Below are positions 1 to 5,626 of a DNA stretch of 6,440 bases, piece by piece. Both the position numbers and the translations under genes were made by a program. The stretch is from Propionibacteriaceae bacterium (GTDB lineage: Bacteria; Actinomycetota; Actinomycetes; Propionibacteriales; Propionibacteriaceae). The notes beneath the pieces are model-generated. The model saw only the letters and a list, made by a program, of their open reading frames with translations, was not told the DNA's origin and searched no databases. The DNA lies in the NCBI GenBank assembly GCA_031254155.1, contig JAIRVA010000249.1, positions 1-6,440 on the forward strand, given 5' to 3'. How positions within the stretch are numbered: the stretch's first letter is position 1; every line of letters begins with the position of its first letter.

Positions 1-1395
1 CGGGCCGCGCTCGACGCCCTCACGGTGGCGAAAGACGGTGTCGACGGGTCGGCAGTGTACCTGTACGGCGAGGCGTGGAACATGGGTTCCGCCGCGAACG
101 ACGCGCTGTTCACGGCCGCCCGGCAGGCCAACCTGGCCGGTACGGGCATCGGGTCGTTCAACGACCGCCTGCGCGACGGCGTCCGGGGCGGCGGGCCCTT
201 CGACAGTGACCAGCGGACGTACCAGGGTTTTGGCACGGGCCTCTACACCGATCCCAACGAGACACCCGATCCGGCGGACGCGGCGACGACGAGTAGCGGT
301 ACGAAGATCCCGTACAACGCCCTCACCGACCTCTACTACCGGACCGACCTCGTCCGGCTCGGGCTCGTCGGCAACCTGGCCGCGTACGAACTGCCCTCCG
401 ACAAGGGCTCGGGCACGCCGGTGCTCGGGTCGGACTTCGGGTACGGCGCGGCCTACGGCAGCGTCGGGGTCGACGGCCGGCAGGCGGCGGGGTACGCGGC
501 GGAGCCCGCCGAGGTGATCAACTACGCCGACTGCCACGACGGCACAACCTCGTTCGACAATGGCATGTGGAAGTTGCCAACCGACTCGACCATGGACACC
601 CGTGTCCGGATGGCCGTCCTGACCATGGCGACCACCGCCCTCGGGCAGTCGCCGTCCTTCTGGCAGGCCGGCGAGGACCTTCTGCGCTCCAAGTCGCTGG
701 ACGCCAACTCGTACAACTCCGGCGACTACTTCAACGCCATCGACTGGACGGGCACGACCAACGTTTTCGGGACCGGTCTGCCCGTGACAAGCGGCGACAC
801 CGCGGCGATGACGGCGCTGCTCGACAACCCGGCCAACCGGCCGGACGCGGCGGCGATGGCCCGGGCGAACCAGATGGCGCTCGACCTCCTGCGCGTACGG
901 TCCTCCACCCCGCTGCTCACGCTCGGGAACGGTGCCCTCATCCGTGACCGCGTCCACTTCCTCAATGACGGAGTCGACCCGACGCCGGGCCTGATCGTGA
1001 TGGACATCGAAGACCCGGCGACGGGGACCCCGGACGTCGATCCGGCGCTCGACGCCGCCATGGTCGTTTTCAACGCCTCGCCCCAGACCATCGTGGAGAA
1101 GATCGACGGCCAGGCCGGGCGGGCCTGGGCACTGAATGCCATCCAGGCGGGCGGTGCCGACTTAGTGGTCAAGGGCGTCACGTTCGACGCCGCCACGGGT
1201 ACGCTGACCATTCCGGGCCGGACGGCGACCATGTTGGTCCTCGTGGCCAGTGCCACGCCGGCTGCCCCGGCCACGCCGGCGGCGCCGACGGGCGGTACGG
1301 CGGCTGGTACCCCGGTCCTCGCGTGGCTGCTTCTCACTGGTCTCGCCGCGATCACGAGCGTCGGTACGAAGCTGCGGCGCCGCAGCGAAAGCTGA
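1..1395 (+). CDS. pulA: Pullulanase-type alpha-1,6-glucosidase, C-terminal part (5' end outside window)
   Basis: The frame is open from base 1, so this is the last 464 residues of a larger protein; a GTG at 25 is an internal Val. The family (GH13 pullulanase) hydrolyses alpha-1,6 branch links in pullulan, starch or glycogen. The segment VDGSAVYLYGEAWN carries the GH13 acid/base Glu (codon 70-72). AGTGIGSFNDRLRDGVRGG is a strong pullulanase signature. The Asp of CHDG (codon 538-540) matches the transition-state-stabilising Asp; most relatives have HDN, here HDG. The nucleophile Asp lies upstream of the window. From about base 895 the sequence matches the C-terminal DUF3372 domain (RSSTPLL, HFLNDG, PGLIVMDIED, VVFNAS). 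The protein ends with a Pro/Ala/Thr-rich linker, one hydrophobic segment (about 1309-1368) and a basic tail, KLRRRSES, suggesting a C-terminal membrane anchor and an extracytoplasmic enzyme. No LPXTG motif is present. The secretion signal cannot be checked here. Confidence 0.93.
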   Translation, partial: RAALDALTVAKDGVDGSAVYLYGEAWNMGSAANDALFTAARQANLAGTGIGSFNDRLRDGVRGGGPFDSDQRTYQGFGTGLYTDPNETPDPADAATTSSGTKIPYNALTDLYYRTDLVRLGLVGNLAAYELPSDKGSGTPVLGSDFGYGAAYGSVGVDGRQAAGYAAEPAEVINYADCHDGTTSFDNGMWKLPTDSTMDTRVRMAVLTMATTALGQSPSFWQAGEDLLRSKSLDANSYNSGDYFNAIDWTGTTNVFGTGLPVTSGDTAAMTALLDNPANRPDAAAMARANQMALDLLRVRSSTPLLTLGNGALIRDRVHFLNDGVDPTPGLIVMDIEDPATGTPDVDPALDAAMVVFNASPQTIVEKIDGQAGRAWALNAIQAGGADLVVKGVTFDAATGTLTIPGRTATMLVLVASATPAAPATPAAPTGGTAAGTPVLAWLLLTGLAAITSVGTKLRRRSES

Positions 1396-1430
1396 GGGGT
1401 GGACGGAACAACTCCGCGACTATCCGCCAG

Positions 1431-1451
1431 TTATACCATTTTTTGGTATAA
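1431..1451. promoter_or_regulatory. Palindromic operator candidate over the regulator promoter
   Basis: There is a perfect 8-bp inverted repeat: TTATACCA, five T's, TGGTATAA. Its right arm overlaps the TATAAT box of the downstream XRE gene, and it ends 8 bases before that gene's ATG. The symmetric form fits a dimeric helix-turn-helix protein, and the position would block RNA polymerase. Autorepression by the adjacent regulator is inferred from layout. It could also fold as a hairpin, but it is AT-rich and not a good terminator for the pullulanase gene. Confidence 0.6.
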
Positions 1452-1452
1452 T
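1447..1452 (+). promoter_or_regulatory. -10 box (TATAAT) of the XRE gene, probably leaderless transcript
   Basis: An exact consensus TATAAT lies 7 bases before the ATG at 1460, so transcription would start at or next to the start codon. No Shine-Dalgarno sequence lies between the box and the ATG. Leaderless mRNAs are common in actinobacteria. No clear -35 hexamer is visible at the expected distance (around 1424-1429), so this promoter may rely on the -10 element or an activator. Confidence 0.5.
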
Positions 1453-1459
1453 TCGTCTC

Positions 1460-1981
1460 ATGGATAGATTGTCGGAGTCTCTCGCCCAAGCGATGCGCGA
1501 ACGTGGCGTAACGCAGACTGAGTTGTCCCGTTTGACGGGTGTGCCCCAACCCCGGCTCAGTGCCTACATCAACGGTCAAGTCGGCCTATCGCTCGCGATG
1601 CTCACGTACCTTGTGTCCGCGCTCGGGAACACCGTCACCGCCCGAGTCACCACAGCGCCCGCTGACCTGAACCGATCCGACCATCGCAGTTGGCGCCTCC
1701 ATCGCGCTGTCGCCGGGAAACTCAATGACACCACACTTGCGGCCTGGCGACCGGCCGTCGAAGCCAACATCTGCGACCTACGCGGGAGAGTCCACGGCGA
1801 GCCCCACGACACCAACCTCACGCGGTGGGAAACCTTCGTCCAGAATGGCGATGTCCGTGCCTGCAAGCGAGTCCTTCTTGACCTCAGTCCGGACGGCATC
1901 GCGATGCGAAACGTCTCACCCTGGGCCGGGGTACTGAGCCCCGAGGAGCGCCGGACTGCGCTGGCGGGACAATTCCGTTGA
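1460..1981 (+). CDS. XRE-family helix-turn-helix regulator with C-terminal SPWAGVLSPEER domain
   Basis: A 173-residue protein. Residues 1-60 form a compact XRE/Cro-type DNA-binding domain; the HTH core is about residues 17-40 (VTQTELSRLTGVPQPRLSAY). The second half (about 77-170) has the pattern SWRLHRAVAGKL, then an RW segment, then SPWAGVLSPEER near the end. I recognise this from actinobacterial regulators often encoded beside a DUF6036-type nucleotidyltransferase-like protein, as in toxin-antitoxin-like pairs. That pairing comes from family memory, not from a search. The ATG at 1460 is chosen because the HTH begins directly after it and a TATAAT box lies 7 bases upstream. The frame is open back to 1250, but that part overlaps the pullulanase gene. 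Only a partner fragment remains downstream (2000-2210). The gene is less GC-rich than its neighbours, which suggests acquisition. Likely role: cytoplasmic autorepressor or antitoxin relic. Confidence 0.8.
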   Translation: MDRLSESLAQAMRERGVTQTELSRLTGVPQPRLSAYINGQVGLSLAMLTYLVSALGNTVTARVTTAPADLNRSDHRSWRLHRAVAGKLNDTTLAAWRPAVEANICDLRGRVHGEPHDTNLTRWETFVQNGDVRACKRVLLDLSPDGIAMRNVSPWAGVLSPEERRTALAGQFR

Positions 1982-1999
1982 GACAGGACCAACTCTGGC

Positions 2000-2210
2000 A
2001 TGCTATACGATGTCTGCGTCGCGAAAGCCTGTGCTCTCCGCGAGAAAGACAAGAACTTCATTCGTGCACTCATTGATGCCGGCGTTGTTAATCGCCAGAT
2101 CATCATTGAGCGGCTCAACCAAGTTCCCGGCTCCGCCCACAGTGCCGCGATGCAAGCGCTCACCTGGATCACCTCGTTCGACGCACAGCCCGCATTCCGG
2201 TGGAAGCGAA
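2000..2210 (+). pseudogene. Remnant of a DUF6036-like nucleotidyltransferase partner (C-terminal fragment)
   Basis: About 70 codons from an ATG at 2000 resemble the C-terminal end of DUF6036-type proteins: LYDVCVAKACALREKDKNF, where relatives have a D-x-x-x-AK...REKDxxF motif, followed by ALIDAG and ERL. The N-terminal catalytic half is absent; nothing like it lies between the XRE stop (1979-1981) and 2000. The fragment also has no stop of its own: the frame runs on into antisense cca sequence to 2329. It is in the same frame as the XRE gene, separated by that TGA and six codons. A weak AGGA lies 11 bases before the ATG, so a short peptide could still be made. GC is low (28 of 60 bases in 2041-2100, against 38 of 60 in 301-360). 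Best reading: the leftover of a toxin-like partner after a deletion. The family assignment is by eye and moderate. Confidence 0.5.
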
Positions 2211-3626
2211 CTACGACCGGGACCGCCACCACTCCAGCAGTTCGGCGGTGGCGGTCTCGAGGTCGACCGGTCCGCGGTCAAGCCGGCGTTCGAGCAGGAA
2301 GTTGTACGCCTCGCCGACCGTCCGGCTAGGCCCGATACCGAGGATCTCCATGATCTGGTTCCCGTCCAGGTCGGGGCGGATGGCGTCCAGGTCCTCCTGG
2401 GCCGAGAGTTCGTCGATGCGCCACTCGAGTTCTTCGTACGCCCGCCGCAGCCGCTCGGCTTTGGCCTTGTTGCGGGTCGTACAGTCGGAGCGGGTCAACA
2501 TGTGCAGCCGCTCCACCTCGTCGCCGGCGTCGCGGACGTACCGCCGGACCGCCGAGTCCGTCCACTGCCCCTCGCCGTACCCGTGGAAACGCAGGTGCAG
2601 CTCGATCAGCGTCGCGACGGACTCCACGACGTCCTTGGGGAACTTGAGCGCTGTTAGGCGCTTGACCGCCAGCTTGGCGCCGACGACATCGTGGTGGTGG
2701 AAACTAACCTTGCCGTCGGCCTCGTACCGCCGCGTCTTGGGCTTGCCGATGTCATGCAGGAGCGCGGCCAGGCGGTTGACAAGGTCAGGGGCGTGGTTAC
2801 GGGCCTTCTCCAGGGCAATCGCCTGGTCGAGGACAGTGAGCGAATGCTCGTAAACGTCCTTGTGGCGGTGGTGCTCGTCGATCTCGAGCCGCAGCGCGGG
2901 CAACTCGGGGAGGAAAACGTCCGCGAGACCCGTCCGGACGAGCAGGTCAACCCCGACCCTGGGCGTGTCGGTCAGGAGCAGCTTGGTGAACTCGTCGCGA
3001 ATGCGCTCGGCGGAGACAATGCCGAGCCGTTCCCGGAGGTTCATCATGGCGCTGACGATGTCCCGGGTGGGCCGGAAGCCGAACCGGGCGGCGAAGCGGG
3101 CCGCGCGCAGCATCCGCAGCGGGTCGTCGGTGAAGGACATTTCGGCGGTCCCGGGGGTCCGCAAAACACCCTCAATGAGGTCCACCTCGCCCCGGTACGG
3201 GTCGACGAAACTCCAGTCCGCGAGGTTGACCGCCATCGCGTTGATGGTGAAGTCGCGGCGGCGGAGATCGTCGTCAATCGAATCGCCGAATTCGACGGCG
3301 GGCTTGCGGGAATGCTCGGTGTAGGCGTCTGCCCGGAAGGTGGTGATCTCCACCTGCCACTCGCGGTCGCTGCCCTGGAGGATCGTACCGATGGTCCCGT
3401 ACGCCCGTCCGACGTCCCAGACCGGGCCGCCCAGCGGGCGCAGGACCGCTTCGATCTCGTCGGGCCGGGCCGAGGTGGTGAAGTCCAGGTCGGTGGCACC
3501 GAGGCCGAGGATCGCGTCACGGACCGGCCCTCCGACAAGGTACAACGAGTGTCCCGCCGCGCCGAAGGCCTGGGCCAGCGGATCCAGCACGGGTGCCAGA
3601 CGGCGCAGTTCAGTTTCTAGCTTCAC
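2211..3626 (-). CDS. cca: CCA tRNA nucleotidyltransferase with C-terminal HD domain
   Basis: A 471-residue class II enzyme that adds or repairs the 3'-CCA end of tRNAs from CTP and ATP. In order: LVGGPVRDAILG (30-41, the nucleotide-binding GG and RD), the metal-binding DLD (46-48), RRRDFTINAMAV (122-133), DDPLRMLRAARFAARFGF (167-184), then an HD domain with HHRHKDVYEHSL (252-263), LLHDIGK (289-295) and HHHD (310-313). The full chain, ending LEWWRSRS, matches the actinobacterial CCA/poly(A) polymerase family in length and motifs. The start is taken as GTG at 3624-3626, which gives the usual N-terminus length. Its Shine-Dalgarno is weak, and the frame stays open to 3926, so an earlier start cannot be excluded. 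It lies 169 bases after rplI in the same direction. Its 3' end meets the plus-strand nucleotidyltransferase remnant head-on. Confidence 0.95.
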   Translation of the reverse strand: MKLETELRRLAPVLDPLAQAFGAAGHSLYLVGGPVRDAILGLGATDLDFTTSARPDEIEAVLRPLGGPVWDVGRAYGTIGTILQGSDREWQVEITTFRADAYTEHSRKPAVEFGDSIDDDLRRRDFTINAMAVNLADWSFVDPYRGEVDLIEGVLRTPGTAEMSFTDDPLRMLRAARFAARFGFRPTRDIVSAMMNLRERLGIVSAERIRDEFTKLLLTDTPRVGVDLLVRTGLADVFLPELPALRLEIDEHHRHKDVYEHSLTVLDQAIALEKARNHAPDLVNRLAALLHDIGKPKTRRYEADGKVSFHHHDVVGAKLAVKRLTALKFPKDVVESVATLIELHLRFHGYGEGQWTDSAVRRYVRDAGDEVERLHMLTRSDCTTRNKAKAERLRRAYEELEWRIDELSAQEDLDAIRPDLDGNQIMEILGIGPSRTVGEAYNFLLERRLDRGPVDLETATAELLEWWRSRS

Positions 3627-3678
3627 TTGGTGCTCAGACTCTCGTCTCTTCGCCGACTCCCTGACCGATACCCGGGGT

Positions 3679-3729
3679 CCCCGCAAAGTACCGGACCGGA
3701 GCGAAGCGGAGGGAGGACACTTTGTGGGG
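3679..3729. repeat. Imperfect 11-bp inverted repeat in the rplI-cca gap
   Basis: CCCCGCAAAGT (3679-3689) and ACTTTGTGGGG (3719-3729) are reverse complements except for one position, separated by 29 bases. In minus-strand RNA the odd position is an A-C mismatch; in plus-strand RNA it would be a G-U pair. The left arm overlaps a second small palindrome, CGGGG-T-CCCCG (3673-3683). It could be a processing site, attenuator or transcription-factor site ahead of cca. No U-tract follows it. Confidence 0.4.
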
Positions 3730-3756
3730 CAAACGGTGTGGGCATACTTACTCCCC

Positions 3757-3783
3757 GGGGACTCGAGCCGGTCGGTGGTCCCC
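3757..3783 (-). terminator. Possible stem-loop terminator or attenuator after rplI
   Basis: Twelve bases past the rplI stop, minus-strand RNA can form GGGGAC/GTCCCC with a 15-base loop, abutting a CCCCGGGG palindrome (3753-3760). There is no U-run, so this is not a standard intrinsic terminator. GC-rich stems without U-tracts are plausible as partial terminators in actinobacteria. It would separate cca from the ribosomal operon, at least in part. Confidence 0.3.
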
Positions 3784-3795
3784 GTAGCGCGTCGG

Positions 3796-4242
3796 TTAGG
3801 CCGCGACGACTTCCACGGGTACGTGGGCGGTGATGGCATCGTGGAGTTTGATGCCGACCATGTGCGTACCGAGGGTCTTGATCGGCTTGGCGACCGTGAT
3901 GGCCCGCTTGTCGATGGCAGGACCACCGGCCGACTTAACGGCGAGGGCGAGGGCCGAGGAGGTCACAGCGCCGAACAGCGTACCCGACGCGCCGGAGCGC
4001 GCCTTGACGGTGATGTTCAGAGTTTCGAGTTGGGCCCGGATCTCGCTGGCGTGGTCGATCCCGCGGATCTCGCGGGCGTCGCGGGCGCGCTTGATACCCA
4101 CGATCTGCTTCTCGGCCCCGCGGGTCCACGCGATGGCGTGGCCCTGCGGCAGCAGGAAGTTGCGACCGTAGCCCGACCGGACATCGACGATGTCCCCGGC
4201 CACCCCGAGGTTGTTCACAGCAGTTGTCAAAATGAGCTTCAT
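3796..4242 (-). CDS. rplI: 50S ribosomal protein bL9
   Basis: A 148-residue protein of normal length that binds 23S rRNA at the base of the L1 stalk. The N-terminal rRNA-binding domain has MKLILT, GDIVDVRSGYGRNFLLPQGHAI (17-37) and the actinobacterial-type AWTRGAEKQ (38-46). A helical linker follows, then the C-terminal domain with GTLFGAVTS (87-95), PIKTLGTH (120-127) and the end PVEVVAA. The ATG at 4240-4242 has a strong Shine-Dalgarno, AAGGAGGA, overlapping the stop codon of rpsR, so it is probably translationally coupled to rpsR. Confidence 0.98.
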   Translation of the reverse strand: MKLILTTAVNNLGVAGDIVDVRSGYGRNFLLPQGHAIAWTRGAEKQIVGIKRARDAREIRGIDHASEIRAQLETLNITVKARSGASGTLFGAVTSSALALAVKSAGGPAIDKRAITVAKPIKTLGTHMVGIKLHDAITAHVPVEVVAA

Positions 4243-4246
4243 CTCG

Positions 4247-4254
4247 TCCTCCTT
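4247..4254 (-). promoter_or_regulatory. rplI ribosome binding site overlapping the rpsR stop
   Basis: AAGGAGGA on the minus strand begins inside the TAA stop of rpsR (4253-4255) and ends 4 bases before the rplI ATG. Ribosomes finishing rpsR sit directly on this site, which favours coupled synthesis of the two proteins. Confidence 0.8.
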
Positions 4255-4486
4255 AGCGCCCCGACGTGGCGTACGGCAGCAGAGCGACCTCGCGCGCGTT
4301 CTTGACCGCCTGGGCGATCTTGCGCTGGTCCTGAACCGTCAGCCCGGTCACGCGGCGCGAACGAATCTTGCCGCGATCAGAAATAAACTTGCGCAGCAAC
4401 TGCACGTCCTTGTAGTCAACTTCCCCGATATGAATCGTCTTCACCGGGGCAAGCTTCCGCTTCTGGATTGGCTTGCGTGCGGCCAT
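4253..4486 (-). CDS. rpsR: 30S ribosomal protein bS18, cysteine-free form
   Basis: A 77-residue small-subunit protein that pairs with bS6 on the 16S rRNA platform. Conserved blocks: VDYKDVQLLRKFISDRGKI (23-41), RRVTGL (44-49) and AREVALLPY (64-72). The Met start at 4484-4486 has GGGAG about 8-10 bases upstream. It contains no cysteine. The CxxC pair before the YKD block and the Asn-Cys after VTG, present in zinc-binding bS18 of many actinobacterial rpsF operons, are replaced (VTGLTVQ in place of VTGNC). It therefore resembles the zinc-independent C-minus paralogs usually found in zinc-regulated loci. It lies between ssb and rplI. Confidence 0.97.
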   Translation of the reverse strand: MAARKPIQKRKLAPVKTIHIGEVDYKDVQLLRKFISDRGKIRSRRVTGLTVQDQRKIAQAVKNAREVALLPYATSGR

Positions 4487-4535
4487 TGTGGTGCTCCCTT
4501 TCTTGAGCCCGGCTCAGCGCCGGAATGTGCCTGTC

Positions 4536-4578
4536 GGCCGGCGACGGGCGCGCCGGCCCTCGGCCCTGGGGTCCCAGG
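4536..4578. repeat. Two consecutive GC-rich hairpins in the ssb-rpsR gap
   Basis: GGCCGGCG (4536-4543) and CGCCGGCC (4551-4558) form a perfect 8-bp stem with a 7-base loop. CCTGGG (4565-4570) and CCCAGG (4573-4578) form a second perfect 6-bp inverted repeat only 2 bases apart. They fill much of the 104-base gap between ssb and rpsR. Possible roles are partial termination, RNA processing or protection, tuning the output of rpsR-rplI relative to rpsF-ssb. No U-tract follows in the minus-strand RNA. Confidence 0.45.
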
Positions 4579-4590
4579 ACCATTCCGCCG

Positions 4591-5079
4591 TCAGAACGGC
4601 GGTTCGTCAGATTGGGCCGAAGCCCAGGGGTCGGCGGCCGGGGTCGCCGGTTCCGCGGGCGGCGGGGCCGCCTGCCAGCCGGCCGAGCCGCCCTGGTAGT
4701 TCCCGCCTCCCTGAGAGGGGGTCCTGGTCACTTTCGCCGTCGCGTACCGCAGCGCCGGGCCGACCTCGTCGACCTCGACCTCGAAGACGGTCCGGCGGTC
4801 GCCGGACTGCGTCTCGTACGACCGGGACTTCAGGCGACCCTGGACGATGACGCGCATGCCCTTGGTCAGCGACTCGGCCACGTTCTCCGCGACCTGGCGC
4901 CACACCGAGCAGTTGAGGAACATCGCGTCCCCGTCTTTCCATTCGTTCGTCATACGATCGAAGGTACGAGGCGTCGATGCCACCGTGAAATTGGCCACGG
5001 CCGCTCCCGAGGGAGTGAACCGCAACTCCGGGTCGCCGGTCAGGTTGCCGACGATTGTGATGAGTGTTTCACCCGCCAT
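4591..5079 (-). CDS. ssb: Single-stranded DNA-binding protein
   Basis: A 162-residue SSB that coats single-stranded DNA in replication, recombination and repair as a homotetramer. The N-terminal OB fold (about 1-115) has ITIVGNLTGDPELRFTPSG (7-25), NEWKDGDAMFLNCSVWRQ (45-62), VAESLTKGMRVIVQGRLKSR (67-86) and VDEVGPALRYATA (103-115). The tail is Gly/Pro/Ala-rich and disordered, ending in SDEPPF, the acidic tip that binds partner proteins. The tail is short compared with many actinobacterial SSBs. Start ATG at 5077-5079 with AAGGA just upstream. It lies 58 bases after rpsF and 104 bases before rpsR, in the usual order. Confidence 0.98.
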   Translation of the reverse strand: MAGETLITIVGNLTGDPELRFTPSGAAVANFTVASTPRTFDRMTNEWKDGDAMFLNCSVWRQVAENVAESLTKGMRVIVQGRLKSRSYETQSGDRRTVFEVEVDEVGPALRYATAKVTRTPSQGGGNYQGGSAGWQAAPPPAEPATPAADPWASAQSDEPPF

Positions 5080-5137
5080 GTTGGTCCTTAATCTGGTGAT
5101 TGTTGGCCCGGCGCGTGACCGGGCGTGGGATCAGACC

Positions 5138-5428
5138 CTAGTTGCCGTCCGGGCGGAAGACCTTGGCCCGCAGCACCTTTTCATCAATGCTCAGGCGACG
5201 GTCGAACTCCTTGACAACAGCAGGATCGGCTTCCAGGTTCACGACGACGTAGGTCCCTTCGGCCTTCTTTTTGATCTCGTACGCGAACCGCTTTCGCCCC
5301 ATGATGGTGGTACTGGTCACCACCCCGCCAGCCTTGGTGACGGGCTTGAGGTGGTTGTCAATGATGCCCTGTACCTGGCGGTCATCGACCTCGGGGTCAA
5401 GAATGATCATGACTTCATAACTACGCAT
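5138..5428 (-). CDS. rpsF: 30S ribosomal protein bS6
   Basis: A 96-residue protein of normal length that binds 16S rRNA as a dimer with bS18. Motifs: MRSYEVMIILDPE (1-13), GRKRFAYEIKKKAEGTYVVVNL (44-65), FDRRLSIDEKVLRAKVFRP (75-93). The start at 5426-5428 fits the family N-terminus and has AGAGGAG (5438-5444) with about 9 bases spacing. The frame is open to an upstream ATG at 5494, but that would add 22 unrelated residues inside a structured leader, so it is rejected. It is the first gene of the ribosomal operon and is probably controlled by its leader. Confidence 0.97.
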   Translation of the reverse strand: MRSYEVMIILDPEVDDRQVQGIIDNHLKPVTKAGGVVTSTTIMGRKRFAYEIKKKAEGTYVVVNLEADPAVVKEFDRRLSIDEKVLRAKVFRPDGN

Positions 5429-5447
5429 TCGCGTTGTCTCCTCTGGA

Positions 5448-5505
5448 CTATCGGCCACGGGGAGGTCCCGTGGCAGGAGCGGGTGGCTAAGCACCGAGGG
5501 GATAG
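5448..5505 (-). promoter_or_regulatory. Candidate S6:S18-binding leader of rpsF
   Basis: In minus-strand RNA a perfect stem, GCCACGGG/CCCGTGGC (5474-5467 and 5461-5454), closes a 5-base loop ACCTC. It is followed directly by CCG (5454-5452, sharing one C with the stem) and then ATAG (5451-5448), which can pair with CTAT (5505-5502) on the 5' side. A hairpin next to a 3' CCG bulge inside a closing stem, just upstream of rpsF, is the published layout of the motif by which the S6:S18 complex represses its own operon. The 5' side loop (about 27 bases) is large and holds a further 4-bp stem, GGTG/CACC. The match is by eye. Confidence 0.5.
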
Positions 5506-5578
5506 CTTACCTGGTGGGGGACCCATCTGTCACTTCGCGGGGCCAAGACCGTGGTGAGACAGCACTCAGAAGAGCAAC

Positions 5579-5626
5579 CACTTGCTCAGCTGACTTACTC
5601 ACTTGCTCACGGTGAGTGAGCAAGTG
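5579..5626. repeat. Three copies of a 10-mer upstream of the rpsF operon
   Basis: CACTTGCTCA occurs at 5579-5588 and 5600-5609, in direct orientation with start points 21 bases apart (about two helical turns). It occurs again inverted, as TGAGCAAGTG, at 5617-5626. The spacing suggests a same-face protein-binding array, although the second and third copies are also the arms of the hairpin at 5591-5635. Related four-base steps (TGAG, TAAG, CAAG) run through the region. Confidence 0.5.

Noticed and set aside
726..1355. Long open frame on the minus strand inside the pullulanase region
   Set aside because: It is a codon-bias shadow of a clearly homologous plus-strand gene, and its translation has no recognisable motifs.
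1250..1459. Upstream extension of the XRE gene
   Set aside because: It overlaps the pullulanase coding sequence in another frame, is Arg/Pro-rich shadow sequence, and lies before the TATAAT box and palindrome.
1400..2210. Insertion sequence or transposon carrying the XRE module
   Set aside because: I found no terminal inverted repeats, target-site duplication or transposase remnant around the low-GC patch.
2691..3620. Long open frame on the plus strand opposite cca
   Set aside because: The minus strand carries the full set of CCA-enzyme motifs; this frame is low-complexity and unrecognisable.
5429..5494. N-terminal extension of bS6 to an ATG at 5494
   Set aside because: It adds 22 residues not found in the family and runs through the leader hairpin; the start at 5428 has a proper Shine-Dalgarno.
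5496..5537. Possible rpsF promoter on the minus strand (GTGACA, 18 bases, TAAGCT)
   Set aside because: The -10 match is only three of six and transcription would begin inside the candidate leader motif; too weak to list.
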